From: UBA7672 sp963718145
Lineage (GTDB): Bacteria; Pseudomonadota; Alphaproteobacteria; Caulobacterales; Hyphomonadaceae
Direction: 5' to 3'
Assembly: GCA_963718145.1 (NCBI GenBank)
Contig: CAVQYJ010000001.1
Span: forward strand, 124,001-188,000
DNA length: 64,000 bases
Shown in pieces: positions 8,511 to 17,631 of the stretch (positions are counted from its first letter, which is position 1; every line of letters begins with the position of its first letter). The position numbers and the translations under genes are program-made. Below the pieces are notes generated by a model that did no database searches, had not been told where the DNA came from, and saw nothing but the letters and a program-made list of their open reading frames with translations.

Positions 8511-9944
8511 ATGCTGCTAAAAGGCGTGAAAGTCATTGAACACGCTACCTATTTCGCGGCGCCGGGAGCGGGCGGCATCCTGTCGGACTGGGGCGCAGAG
8601 GTCATAAAGATCGAGCCGCCAGGGGGCGATCCGGTGCGGGGCAACTTCCCGACCAAGGGGACGGGCAAGGAGCACCTGACCGACAATCCGGCCTTTGACG
8701 GCGACAACCGGGGCAAGAAATCCATCGTCGTGGACGCCCGCACCGACGAAGGGCGCGAGGTGATCCGCAAGCTGGCCGATGGCGCAGACGTGTTCCTCAC
8801 CAATGTGCGGCCCGGCGGGATCGAGCGGTCTGGGCTGGGCTATGACATCCTCTCGAAGCGTAACCCCAAGCTCGTCTATTGCGCGCTGACGGGATACGGG
8901 CTCGAAGGGCCGGATGCGAATGCGCCTGGGTTCGATGTGGCGAGTTTCTGGTCGCGCTCAGGTCTTGCGCGACTGACGGCGCCCAAGGGATCGGAGCTGT
9001 TTCCAGTACGTACGGCGGCGGGGGACCACACGACGTCCATCGCAGCGGTGGCGGCGATCAATGCGGCGCTGATCCAGGCGCTGAAGACGGGCAAGGGGCA
9101 GCTTGTCGATGTGAGCCTCTTGCGCACGGGGCTCTACACCATCCACACCGACCTTGCGATCCAGCTTTTCTTCGGGCGCAACGCCTCCACGCGGCCACGG
9201 GCCGAGGCGTACAATCCGCTGACGAATTTCTTCAAGACCAAGGACGACGCCTGGATCTGCATTGTCGCGCGCGCCGGCAAGGCCGACCTGCCTCGCATGG
9301 CGCGGGCGTTCGACCTGCCAGGCATCGACACTGATCCGCGATTTCAGGACGGCAAGGCGAGGCGGGACAATGCGGCGGACATTACCCGCATGTTCGACGA
9401 TGCATTCGCCAGGTTCACCAGGGAGGAAATGTCGGCGCGGCTGACGGCGGAGGAGATCGCCTGGGCTCCGGCGCAGACTCTGGCGGATGTCGCGGTCGAC
9501 CCTCAGGTGGCGGCGGCGGGCGGCATCGTCGACATGCCGGGCAAGGACGGCGTGGGCTCGTTCCGGTCCCCGGGCGGGCCGGCGCGTTTTGCCGGGGTGG
9601 ATGACGGACCGAAAGGTCCGGGGCCGAAATTGGGGGAGCACACGAGGGAGGTGCTGGCTTCTCTGGGGTATTCGATCGGCGAGGTCGAGGCGATGTGGCG
9701 AGCAAAGCCGTGGCGTGACGCGGAAGACCGGATGCGTCTCGCCGCCACCTGGGCTGCCGACTACGCCTTCTTGTCCGACTGCAGGTCGAACAACGCCGAC
9801 ATCAGGCTGGACGCGAGTTGCGCCGCGCCGAGGCGAGCCTGGAGTTGGATCGAGGGGTCGGCCTGCACCGGTACGGTGAAACTTCCGGCCGCGACCTTGC
9901 CGGCGTCCGCATCGCCGATCGCGACGCCGGTAAGTTTCGCATAG
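8511..9944 (+). CDS. CaiB/BaiF family III CoA-transferase with aberrant C-terminal tail
   Basis: 477 residues. The N-terminal region is typical of family III CoA-transferases (LKGVKVIEHATYFAAPGA, LSDWGAEVIKIEPPGGD, NRGKKSIVVD), with TGYGLEGP and GQLVDVSLL further in. It moves CoA between acyl-CoA and a carboxylate, or racemises methylacyl-CoA; the substrate is not evident. GGGAGG precedes the ATG. Homologues normally end around residue 395-400; here the frame carries on about 75 residues of family-unlike sequence and covers 184 bp of the convergent transglycosylase gene, so a stop was probably lost. Confidence 0.88.
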   Translation: MLLKGVKVIEHATYFAAPGAGGILSDWGAEVIKIEPPGGDPVRGNFPTKGTGKEHLTDNPAFDGDNRGKKSIVVDARTDEGREVIRKLADGADVFLTNVRPGGIERSGLGYDILSKRNPKLVYCALTGYGLEGPDANAPGFDVASFWSRSGLARLTAPKGSELFPVRTAAGDHTTSIAAVAAINAALIQALKTGKGQLVDVSLLRTGLYTIHTDLAIQLFFGRNASTRPRAEAYNPLTNFFKTKDDAWICIVARAGKADLPRMARAFDLPGIDTDPRFQDGKARRDNAADITRMFDDAFARFTREEMSARLTAEEIAWAPAQTLADVAVDPQVAAAGGIVDMPGKDGVGSFRSPGGPARFAGVDDGPKGPGPKLGEHTREVLASLGYSIGEVEAMWRAKPWRDAEDRMRLAATWAADYAFLSDCRSNNADIRLDASCAAPRRAWSWIEGSACTGTVKLPAATLPASASPIATPVSFA

Positions 9945-10489
9945 AGCTGTGCGGCCGTCAGGCTCGCGCCATCATGCCCGCGGAAGACGTTTGCGTTGGC
10001 GAAAGCTGCGCGCGGGAAAATTTCGGCAGCGGGTCCAGCGTCGTTGCGACGCGCCGACTTGATCAGGCGGGCGGCGTCCTGCGGTCCCATGAAGTGGGCA
10101 GTGTAGAGTTCGGCGGACGTCGCCTGGCGTCCGAGCTTGCGCGCCATCACCGTGGCGTTCTCGCGCGCCAGTTCGCCGGCCATGCGAGCGGACAGGTCCG
10201 CATCATTGCGCAGCGCGAGCTGGGCGTCTCTGGTGAGTCCGTCCGTGCTCACGCCATGGCGAGCGCCATAGCGGTCGAGCACTTCGAGCCAGGTGTCTTT
10301 GGTGAACTGGAAGAGGCCAGCGGCGGAGGAGGTCGACGCCTTGGCGCTGGGATCAAAATTGCTTTCGCGTTGCGCTGTCTTCACGAGGTAGTCGAAATCC
10401 GCACCTGTCGCGGCGGACGCGCTCTTCAGCGCAGACATGACCTGCGCGCGCTGGGCGGCGAGTGCGGAGGAGCCGATGGAATCGGTCAC
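9761..10489 (-). CDS. Lytic transglycosylase (SLT domain) protein
   Basis: 242 residues starting with GTG (AGGAA eight bases upstream). Residues ~25-70 carry the SLT core: YLVKTAQRESNFDP with the catalytic Glu, then SAAGLFQFTKDTWL. The rest has the alphaproteobacterial 'AELYTAHFMGPQDAARL' and 'LTAAQLYAKLTG' segments seen in stand-alone, flagellum-associated type transglycosylases. It lacks an obvious signal peptide. It overlaps the CoA-transferase 3' end by 184 bp in antisense orientation. Confidence 0.87.
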   Translation of the reverse strand: MTDSIGSSALAAQRAQVMSALKSASAATGADFDYLVKTAQRESNFDPSAKASTSSAAGLFQFTKDTWLEVLDRYGARHGVSTDGLTRDAQLALRNDADLSARMAGELARENATVMARKLGRQATSAELYTAHFMGPQDAARLIKSARRNDAGPAAEIFPRAAFANANVFRGHDGASLTAAQLYAKLTGVAIGDADAGKVAAGSFTVPVQADPSIQLQARLGAAQLASSLMSALFDLQSDKKA

Positions 10490-10587
10490 GGGCAGGGTTC
10501 CTGAAGGAAACCCAAGCTCCGTGATTTATGGTTAGCGGGAGGTTAACTTTCGCTCGGTCAGGATCGAAGTCCTCGCGGCGGCTTGCG

Positions 10588-11286
10588 TCAGCTGTCCGCG
10601 CGGGGAGCGACGGCGTAGAGCACGCCGATCTCGCTCAGGGCCTCGGCATCGCGCCAGCGGACGTTCTCGGCGATGATCGCGACGCCGTCGGCTGCAGCAA
10701 CTTCCATCCGCGACATCGGGATTTCGAGGTGATCGAGGCGCAGCGGGTCAAGCCGAACGGCTTCAAAGGTCATGCGGGCGCGGGCGCCCATGGGCGTGCG
10801 CCACGTCATGCGTGCGTCCAGGCCGACGCGAAATCCCTTGCGGCGAAAGGCGTCGAGGCGATCCATTGCCAGGTCTTCCAGGCCGACGACCGAGGCGTCC
10901 GAGAAGTCGATGCGGATCTCCTGCGGCAGCAGGCCGGCGCGGATGACGCCGGCTTCAGCAGCCATCGGAGCGTCGCGGTCAGCCAGCGCCGCCAGCGGGG
11001 CGAGCACCGAGATGGGACGCAGGCGGGTGTCTGTGGTTGCGGCGAGCCGCGCGCAACGCTCGATCATGTCGCCGAGCCATGCCGAGCACGAGGGCAGTGC
11101 GGCGTCCGTGAGGTGGCGCGGCTGGAACGTGTCTTCGAATGCCATGTCCGTTTCGGCGTGCATGCCATAAGCTTCGCCGGTGTCGAGTTTCACCACCGGC
11201 CGGAAACGCAGCTTGGGCAGACGCGCCGTGGCCGGGGCCGGCTCGTTGACGACGAGGCGAAGGTGGGAGGCGCGCGCTTCTGCCAT
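10588..11286 (-). CDS. Degenerate EAL-domain-like protein
   Basis: 232 residues. After a short N-terminus, LRFRPVVKLDTGEAYGMHAE resembles the opening of an EAL phosphodiesterase barrel, and the later IRIDFSDASVVGLEDL, KGFRVGLDARM and EIPMSRM fit its beta strands. The catalytic EAL and the metal-binding Asp/Glu set are not present as such, so it is probably a non-catalytic sensor or scaffold rather than a c-di-GMP hydrolase. It is 98 bp upstream of the transglycosylase on the same strand, possibly co-transcribed. Confidence 0.6.
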   Translation of the reverse strand: MAEARASHLRLVVNEPAPATARLPKLRFRPVVKLDTGEAYGMHAETDMAFEDTFQPRHLTDAALPSCSAWLGDMIERCARLAATTDTRLRPISVLAPLAALADRDAPMAAEAGVIRAGLLPQEIRIDFSDASVVGLEDLAMDRLDAFRRKGFRVGLDARMTWRTPMGARARMTFEAVRLDPLRLDHLEIPMSRMEVAAADGVAIIAENVRWRDAEALSEIGVLYAVAPRADS

Positions 11287-11447
11287 GGCGTGGTCCGTCC
11301 AATTGAGTGAAGGCCGGGTTGGTGTTCAGGATCACTCTGGGGTACCAGAACAGGCTGAAGGCTGGCCGAAACGGGATCGGTGAATTTTCATCAAATCGGT
11401 CAGCGTTAAGCGGGATTCACCGATCTTACCGGGAAGGAAACGAGCCC

Positions 11448-12251
11448 ATGACCGAGGCCATCTCAGAGACGAAAGACGCGCCGAAACCGGCCTCGACCGT
11501 GCTGATTGTGCGCGACGCCCAAAGCCCCGCAAAAGGTCTGGAAGTGCTGATGGTGCGGCGGTCGGCGGGAATGGCTTTCGGGGCCAGCGCCTGGGTATTC
11601 CCCGGCGGCAAGGTTGCCCCTGCGGATGCCGATCCTGCATGGGATGCCTTATCCGGCGGCAACTATTCGCACTATGAGCGGTCGCTGCGGATCGCTGCGG
11701 CGCGCGAAGTGTTCGAGGAGTCGGGGCTGTTGCTCGCGACGCGTGGTGGGAGCGCGGTGGGTGCGGAGGAGTGCGCGGCGCACGATGCGATGCGTGCTGT
11801 GGTGGAGAAGGCGCCCGCCGAGTTCCTCAACATGGTGCGCGCCGCCAACATGCACCTCACACTCGACACCCTCGTGCCGTTCGCGCACTGGATCACGCCC
11901 ACATTCGAGCCCCGCCGGTTCGACACCCACTTCTTCCTGGTGAAGGCTCCCGCCAACCAGGTCGTGCGCCACGACGGTCGCGAGGCGGTGGATCACTCGT
12001 GGGTGGCGCCGCTGGCGCTAATTGACAAGCGCAAGACAGGCGAGGCCAAGCTGATGTTCCCCACGCGCCTCAACCTGCAGGTGCTTGCGCAGTCGGTGAG
12101 TGCGGCGGATGCGGCGGCGGCGGCTGCGGCGCGGAAGGTGGTGACGGTGGAGCCGCGTGTCGAGGTGCGTGCGGACGGCAAGGTCCTCGTGATTCCCGCG
12201 GAGGCAGGCTACGGCCTGACGGAGGAGAAGTTGAGCGAGGTGGCGGGCTGA
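11448..12251 (+). CDS. NUDIX hydrolase (NUDT19-like)
   Basis: 267 residues; the ATG at 11448 has GGAAGGAAA upstream. The fold opens with STVLIVRDAQ and the strand WVFPGGKV. The Nudix box is split from it by an insert, as in the NUDT19/RNA-pyrophosphohydrolase-like group, and contains AAREVFEESGLLL (residues 84-96) with its metal-binding Glu residues. It hydrolyses nucleoside diphosphates linked to another moiety, probably CoA or a related nucleotide by group resemblance. The C-terminus is Ala/Val rich. Confidence 0.85.
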   Translation: MTEAISETKDAPKPASTVLIVRDAQSPAKGLEVLMVRRSAGMAFGASAWVFPGGKVAPADADPAWDALSGGNYSHYERSLRIAAAREVFEESGLLLATRGGSAVGAEECAAHDAMRAVVEKAPAEFLNMVRAANMHLTLDTLVPFAHWITPTFEPRRFDTHFFLVKAPANQVVRHDGREAVDHSWVAPLALIDKRKTGEAKLMFPTRLNLQVLAQSVSAADAAAAAAARKVVTVEPRVEVRADGKVLVIPAEAGYGLTEEKLSEVAG

Positions 12252-12269
12252 CTCCCGCGAGCCGGGAGT
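12251..12269. terminator. Possible hairpin between convergent genes
   Basis: 7-bp perfect inverted repeat ACTCCCG / CGGGAGT with a 5-base loop, directly after the NUDIX stop and ~80 bp before the convergent HPt gene end. There is no T tract, so it is only a candidate. Confidence 0.35.
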
Positions 12270-12352
12270 GGAGTAGGGACTAGCGTAACGCGGTACGACA
12301 GGCGCGCTTTGTTATTCCCTCTTCGCAGATCCCCGCCGCCAGGCGTGAATCG

Positions 12353-12862
12353 TCACGCCTTCTGCTCAGCCGCAGCAGTCTGCTGGACGATGAGAGCCTT
12401 GGTCTGCTCTTCCAGCTCCGCAGTGAGCGCCAGGGCGGTGGCGTGGGTAGCGCCAAGCATCTTGGTGTGCACCATGACCTTCACGCCATCGACGTGGGCC
12501 TTGAGCAACTTCACCGGCGCGGTGATCTCGCCATGTTCGTCGCCCGTCAACTTGCACAGAGTCGCGCAGATGCGGCCGACCAGTGGATAGCCGTAGGTCG
12601 GGGCCAGGCCTTTCAGGTCGTGCGCGCGGCGGTGGAGTTCACTCTTGGTTGCAGGCGACTGGGCCGTCTCGTACTGGCCCCAGGCTTCGAGGAGCTTATT
12701 GAGTTCTTCCTGGACCCAGTCCGCGAACTGGTCGGACAGCTTCTCCAGCGCCGCCTCGGCGCGAGCGATCGCCTTCTGGTCGATCGCAGGCAGCGCTCCG
12801 CCGATCTTGGTTTTCAGCACGTTTGGCGGAGTGATGACCTCGATGGGTTTTTGCCTGGCCAT
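12353..12862 (-). CDS. HPt domain protein
   Basis: 169 residues. The centre has the histidine phosphotransfer signature: RRAHDLKGLAPTYGYPLVGRI, with the phospho-accepting His in HDLKG, set in a helical protein. N-terminal ~45 residues are linker-like. It relays phosphate between hybrid kinases and response regulators in the cytoplasm; no kinase or regulator is adjacent, so partners are elsewhere. GGGATGGGA precedes the ATG at 12862. A longer reading to 12994 would overlap the nadK 3' end and looks wrong. Confidence 0.85.
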   Translation of the reverse strand: MARQKPIEVITPPNVLKTKIGGALPAIDQKAIARAEAALEKLSDQFADWVQEELNKLLEAWGQYETAQSPATKSELHRRAHDLKGLAPTYGYPLVGRICATLCKLTGDEHGEITAPVKLLKAHVDGVKVMVHTKMLGATHATALALTAELEEQTKALIVQQTAAAEQKA

Positions 12863-12990
12863 AAGTCCCATCCCTGTCGCTGCGGCTTTGGGCGCAGTTC
12901 GCGATTCCCAAGCAGTTGAAGCGAGGAATGTTAACAAACGCTTGGGCCCAGGGGAATCCGAAGCCTCAGCTGGCTGCAACCCGCCTGTGT

Positions 12991-13755
12991 TCAAAGAGAA
13001 AACTGTTCCCGCAGGATGCGCTCGTCCAGAGCGTGGCCCTCGTCGAACAGCATGATCAGGGGTTTGGAGCGGTCTTCTCGCACATCCACCCGGGCGGCGT
13101 TGCGCACTTCCTGCGTGTCGGCCGAGGCGGCCACGGGGCGTCGGTCGGCCTCCAGGATCTCGATTTCGACTTCGGCGTCATGGCGGAGGATCGCCCCGCT
13201 CCAGCGGCGGGGACGGAAAGGCGAGATCGGGGTCAGGGCGAGGATGTTCGCGCCAACTGGCAGGATCGGGCCATGCGCGGAGAGGTTGTAGGCCGTGGAG
13301 CCGGCAGGCGTCGCCACCAGAATGCCGTCGGCGGCTAGCTCCGCCAGGCGTTCCTTGCCATCGACCACAATGCGCAGTTTGGCGGTCTGAGACGTCTGCC
13401 GCAGCAGCGACACCTCGTTGATCGCCAGAAGGGTCGTTGTCTTGCCGGAGGTATCGGTGGCCTTCATCTCCAGCGGATGGATGCCCACGCGCACGGCGGC
13501 ATCGAGGCGGTTGGGCAGGTCGTCCTCCCGGAACTCGTTCATCAGGAATCCGACCGTTCCCCGGTGCATGCCATAGACCGGCAGCCTGTCGGCAAACCTG
13601 CCACGCAGCATTTCCAGCATCAGCCCGTCGCCGCCCAGGGCAACTATGACTTCCGCCCGGGCGATGTCGGTCTGGCCATAGCGGCGCACCATTTTCTCTA
13701 GCGCCGTCGCGGCGTCGGGCTTCTGGGAGGCGGCGAAGTGGATACGGGCGGTCAT
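12991..13755 (-). CDS. nadK: NAD kinase
   Basis: 254 residues, normal for the short bacterial type. Makes NADP from NAD and ATP. Motifs: ALGGDGLML (GGDG at 41-44, with the catalytic Asp), LLAINEVSL (NE/D motif), then DGILVATPAGSTAYNLSAHGP, the diagnostic C-domain loop. AGAGG lies 6 bases before the ATG at 13755; the frame is open further to 13899 but without an RBS. The HPt gene follows about 130 bp downstream on the same strand. Confidence 0.95.
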   Translation of the reverse strand: MTARIHFAASQKPDAATALEKMVRRYGQTDIARAEVIVALGGDGLMLEMLRGRFADRLPVYGMHRGTVGFLMNEFREDDLPNRLDAAVRVGIHPLEMKATDTSGKTTTLLAINEVSLLRQTSQTAKLRIVVDGKERLAELAADGILVATPAGSTAYNLSAHGPILPVGANILALTPISPFRPRRWSGAILRHDAEVEIEILEADRRPVAASADTQEVRNAARVDVREDRSKPLIMLFDEGHALDERILREQFSL

Positions 13756-13867
13756 GGCGACCTCTTTAGCGCCCAAAAGTGTAAAAGACGACAGAATCCG
13801 GCCGCAACGGTCACAGTTTCCGGCGAGCGCCGGATCGGCTATACCGGACGCTTCAGGAGGAACTCCC

Positions 13868-14638
13868 ATGGCCGACGACGCCAGGTCCATCAGCGTCAAA
13901 TCCCGGGTCAGCGCCGAGGAGTGGAAGGTGCGGGTCGAACTCGCCGCGCTTTACCGGTTGGTTGCTCTCTACGGTTACGACGACATGATCTTCACGCACA
14001 TCTCGGCGCGCGTACCAGGGCCGGAGCATCACTTCCTGATCAATCCCTACGGGTTCTTCTTCAACGAGATCACAGCGTCGTCGCTGGTGAAGGTCGACCT
14101 TGACGGCAATATCGTCGAGCCAACCGAATACATGATCAACCCGGCCGGGTTCACCATCCATTCTGCGATCCACGCCGCGCGCGAGGATGCCAAGTTCGTC
14201 CTGCACGTGCACACCGACGCTGGCATTGCCGTGGCCTCGACGAAGGAAGGGCTGCTGCCGATCAGCCAGCAAGCCTTGGCCGTGCTGCCAAACCTCACCT
14301 ATCACGAATATGAAGGCATCGCCCTCGATCTCGACGAGCGCGAGCGGCTGGTGCAGGACCTCGGCGACAAGACGACGATGATCCTTTGGAACCACGGCAC
14401 CCTGGCCGTCGGCGAGACGGCTTCGCAATGCTGGCTCAACATCTACTTCCTTGAGCGCGCGTGCCAGATCCAGGTTCTGGCGTCGGCCCAGGGACGCGAA
14501 CATATCCGCAGGGCGCCGGACGCGGCGATCGAGACGGTGGCGATGCAGCAGGCCAACACGCGCGGCATCGGCGCAATGCTCGCCTGGCCAGGATGCCTGC
14601 GCAAGCTGGACCGGGAATCGCCGGGCTACGACGCGTGA
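13868..14638 (+). CDS. Class II aldolase/adducin family protein
   Basis: 256 residues; CAGGAGGA upstream fixes the ATG at 13868. The fold is intact: DDMIFTHISARVPG (N-terminal), FLINPYGFFFNE, then the zinc histidines in FVLHVHTDAG and the later LWNHGTLAVG. These enzymes cleave or epimerise sugar phosphates, but many members of this 'FTHISARVP' subgroup are uncharacterised, so I give no substrate. Cytoplasmic. It is divergent from nadK across a 112-bp spacer. Confidence 0.88.
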   Translation: MADDARSISVKSRVSAEEWKVRVELAALYRLVALYGYDDMIFTHISARVPGPEHHFLINPYGFFFNEITASSLVKVDLDGNIVEPTEYMINPAGFTIHSAIHAAREDAKFVLHVHTDAGIAVASTKEGLLPISQQALAVLPNLTYHEYEGIALDLDERERLVQDLGDKTTMILWNHGTLAVGETASQCWLNIYFLERACQIQVLASAQGREHIRRAPDAAIETVAMQQANTRGIGAMLAWPGCLRKLDRESPGYDA

Positions 14639-14706
14639 TGGGATAGAGAGTAAAGGGGGCTGGAGGTGGGGTAGTTGGGGGTGATGCCGGCGCACGCTGG
14701 CTTGTC

Positions 14707-15372
14707 GTGGTGTCCGGTCTCGCGCCGCTGGCCCAGCCAGCATTTGCGGGGGCTTGGTCGCAGCCGCCGGGGCACAACCAGCAGATCTCGACCGTGTCAC
14801 GCGAGGTCAGCGACTTCGGCGAGGCTTGGCGCACCGACACGCACACCGAATTCGGCTTCGACGATGGCTGGGGCCTCAATCTCAAGGTCGAAAGCGAGAC
14901 GCGTATAGAGGATCGCGTTACCACTGCGCTGGGCTTCCGCGCCGGCATCCAGAAATCCTTCGCGATCGGCGAGCGCGCTTCAGTGTCTTTGCAGACGGCC
15001 TACCTCGGCGGCAAGTCGCTCGACGGGCTGGACTGCCTGGGCGAGGGCTACGAAATGCGCGCGGCAGCCGGCACCTCGTTCGCACTGATGGGGCGGGAAG
15101 GCTTCGTAAATGTCGAGACGGCGTGGAAGCGACGCGGCGATCTCTGCGGCCGTCGGGTGATCGAGGCCGCGGCCGGCATCGAGTTCGCGCCCGGCTGGCA
15201 GCTGATCGGCAAGACGTGGAGAGAGACCGGAACCTACGCCGAAAGCACGAAGGCCGAAGCAAGCCTGCTCCACGACTTCGGCCGGTTCAGCGTCGGCCTC
15301 GGCTGGCGCGAAGAGATTTCGGGCCAGTTCGAGGAGAAGGGCTGGCTGGTTTCGGCCTGGCGTAGTTTCTAA
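14707..15372 (+). CDS. Exported beta-rich protein of unknown function
   Basis: 221 residues starting with GTG; a short hydrophobic leader ends PAFAGAW, consistent with export. The body alternates polar and hydrophobic residues in strands of ~10 (LNLKVESETRIEDRV, ALGFRAGIQKSFAIG, FSVGLGWREEIS) and ends in an aromatic Phe (SAWRSF), the pattern of a small outer-membrane beta barrel. No ATG and no strong RBS is seen, so the start is uncertain. Barrel call is inference. Confidence 0.6.
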   Translation: MVSGLAPLAQPAFAGAWSQPPGHNQQISTVSREVSDFGEAWRTDTHTEFGFDDGWGLNLKVESETRIEDRVTTALGFRAGIQKSFAIGERASVSLQTAYLGGKSLDGLDCLGEGYEMRAAAGTSFALMGREGFVNVETAWKRRGDLCGRRVIEAAAGIEFAPGWQLIGKTWRETGTYAESTKAEASLLHDFGRFSVGLGWREEISGQFEEKGWLVSAWRSF

Positions 15373-15846
15373 CTATTTCCGCGTCTCGATCAGCAGGTAG
15401 CTGATCAGGTCGCGACGGTCTTCGGGCTTGTCTATGCCGTTGAAGAACATGGCCGAGCCTGGCACGAAATCCTGCGGCTTCGTCAGCCACTCGTCGATCA
15501 GTTCCGGCGTCCATCTCGCGTACGGCACGGCCTTAAGCGCGCTGGAATAGCGGTACCTGCCGACCGTGCCAGGACGCCGCTCGAACACGCCGTGCAGGTT
15601 GGGCCCAACCAGGTTGCCGTCGGACGGCTTGAGAGAGTGGCAAGCGCGGCACTTGGCGAAGTGCATGGCGCCATTCCCCAGATTGGCTTCGTTCCATGGC
15701 GCCGGAAGGTCGGCCAGATCAGGAGCCGGAACCGCAGGCGCGGCAGGTGCACTCGTCGCGTTTGCTGGCGTCTCCTTCGCGCCATCGCATGCGGAAAGCA
15801 CTATCAGCCCAGCAAACATCGCCGTAACCAGAATTTCAGCACGCAT
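15373..15846 (-). CDS. Class I c-type cytochrome, lipid-anchored
   Basis: 157 residues. A signal peptide ends in a lipobox (LSAC), followed by an Ala/Pro linker. The cytochrome c domain has CRACH (haem attachment), GPNLHGVF, and PGSAMFFNG with the axial Met, ending RRDLISYL. This is the cytochrome c2/c552 layout, so it should carry electrons at the outer face of the inner membrane. It is convergent with the preceding gene: the stops are adjacent. Confidence 0.92.
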   Translation of the reverse strand: MRAEILVTAMFAGLIVLSACDGAKETPANATSAPAAPAVPAPDLADLPAPWNEANLGNGAMHFAKCRACHSLKPSDGNLVGPNLHGVFERRPGTVGRYRYSSALKAVPYARWTPELIDEWLTKPQDFVPGSAMFFNGIDKPEDRRDLISYLLIETRK

Positions 15847-15967
15847 GGATCGCTCTCGCGCAGAACACGGTTAATCTTCGATCTCGCCCGGGAATCGCCG
15901 GGCTCGCCGATTGCATCGGCGTGGGCCAAATTGTTCAGAACCGTCGCGACCGCAAGAGGAAATGCAG

Positions 15968-17563
15968 ATGCCGTTGAAGAGCTGGGCGAAGGTCGAGGCC
16001 GAGTATGAACGTCTGGCCGGGCGCAGCCTGCAGGCGACCGCGGACCGTGCAAGTCTCGATGCCTTCGTCTGGAAGGCGCCGCATCTCGAAGCCGATGTCG
16101 GCAAGCAGTTCATCGACGAGGGCGTGATGAGCGCGATGCAGTCTGTGGCCGATGAGCGCGGGCTGAAGGCAAGAATCGCCGACCTGTTCGCAGGCAGGAT
16201 CGTGAATTCGTCCGAGAACCGGCCGGCGCTACACTGGGCGCTGCGCAGCAACGGCGGAGGCATTCCCGCGGCTGAGGCAATGGCGCGCGAAGCAGAAAAG
16301 GCGGCAGCCTTCGCCAGGAAGGCTGCCGGCGGCGCCCTGGGTTTCCCGCTCAAGACCATCCTCCATGTCGGCATCGGCGGGTCGGACCTTGGCCCACGCC
16401 TGATCTGGGATGCCTTGCGCATCTACAATTCCAGCGGCCCGGAAATCCGCTTCACCGCAAACGTCGACCCCGAGGATTTTGCCGAGGCCACGGCAGGCGT
16501 TGATCCGAAGACAACGCTGGTGATCGTCGTCTCCAAATCCTTCAAGACGCCAGAGACCGCCTCCAACGCCAAACTCGCCCGCGAATGGCTGGTGAAGCAT
16601 CTGGGTGAGGCCGAGGCCAACAATCACCTCGCCGCGGTGTCTTCGGCGCCTGACAAGGCCAAGGCGTGGGGCGCGGCCGAAGACCGTATCTTCCCGATGG
16701 ATGAAGCAGTGGGTGGCCGCTATTCCGTGTGGTCGTCGGTCGGCCTGTCGCTGCAGATCGCACTAGGTGCAGATGTGTGGGGCAGTTTCCTGAAAGGCGC
16801 CGCAGAGATGGACGCCCACTTCCGCGATGCGCCGTTGACCAGCAACACGCCTGCGCGCCTCGCCATGATGGACGTGTTCCTCCACTCCGACCCGGTCGGC
16901 ATTTCAACGCGAACCGTGCTCGCTTACGCCCATCGCTTGCGCAAGCTGCCGGATTTCCTGCAGCAACTCGAAATGGAATCAAACGGCAAGAACGCTGCGG
17001 ATGCCCCCGGCGGCATTCTGTCGCCGACGGCCCCGATCGTGTGGGGCTCGGTCGGTACGCTGGGTCAGCACTCTTTCCACCAGCTTCTGCACCAGGGCAT
17101 GCGAGATAGCTCCATCGAGTTCATCGCCGCCCTCAGCGCCGGCGCCGGAGACAAGGTGCGCGGCCGCGAGCTCCTCGCCAATGCTTTCGCACAGGCTGAA
17201 GGCCTGCTCGCCGGCCGCTCCGCCAGCGAGGCCGAGGCTCAACTCGCCGCGCAGGGAAAAACAGGCGACAAGGTCAAGGAGCAAGCCCGCCACATGCACA
17301 TGGCCGGCGGACGCGGCTCGACTACCATCCTGCTCGACGATCTTTCGCCGGAAAGTGTCGGCGCGCTGATCGCGCTCTACGAACATCGCACGTTCGCAGC
17401 CGGCGTACTTTGGGGCATCAATCCATTCGACCAGTGGGGCGTGGAGCGCGGCAAGGTGCTCGCCGAAGAACTCGACAAGGCCATCGCCGGCGCAGATCCC
17501 GGCAAGCGCGATCCGTCGACACTGCGGCTTGTTGAACGCGCGCGAATCAAATTCAGGTCCTGA
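15968..17563 (+). CDS. pgi: Glucose-6-phosphate isomerase
   Basis: 531 residues, close to the family norm of ~550. Interconverts glucose 6-phosphate and fructose 6-phosphate. Diagnostic blocks in order: HVGIGGSDLGPR, VVSKSFKTPET, GGRYSVWSSVGLS, QLEMESNGK, GSVGTLGQHSFHQLLHQG, and NPFDQWGVERGK near the end. AGAGGA is eight bases before the ATG at 15968; an ATG at 15962 is too close to it. Confidence 0.97.
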   Translation: MPLKSWAKVEAEYERLAGRSLQATADRASLDAFVWKAPHLEADVGKQFIDEGVMSAMQSVADERGLKARIADLFAGRIVNSSENRPALHWALRSNGGGIPAAEAMAREAEKAAAFARKAAGGALGFPLKTILHVGIGGSDLGPRLIWDALRIYNSSGPEIRFTANVDPEDFAEATAGVDPKTTLVIVVSKSFKTPETASNAKLAREWLVKHLGEAEANNHLAAVSSAPDKAKAWGAAEDRIFPMDEAVGGRYSVWSSVGLSLQIALGADVWGSFLKGAAEMDAHFRDAPLTSNTPARLAMMDVFLHSDPVGISTRTVLAYAHRLRKLPDFLQQLEMESNGKNAADAPGGILSPTAPIVWGSVGTLGQHSFHQLLHQGMRDSSIEFIAALSAGAGDKVRGRELLANAFAQAEGLLAGRSASEAEAQLAAQGKTGDKVKEQARHMHMAGGRGSTTILLDDLSPESVGALIALYEHRTFAAGVLWGINPFDQWGVERGKVLAEELDKAIAGADPGKRDPSTLRLVERARIKFRS

Positions 17564-17631
17564 GGCCGCTTGCCGCTGGACTTCCCGTGCGCGCGGCGGA
17601 AGGGTGCGTGCGGTTCGTCGCGGGGAAGTCC

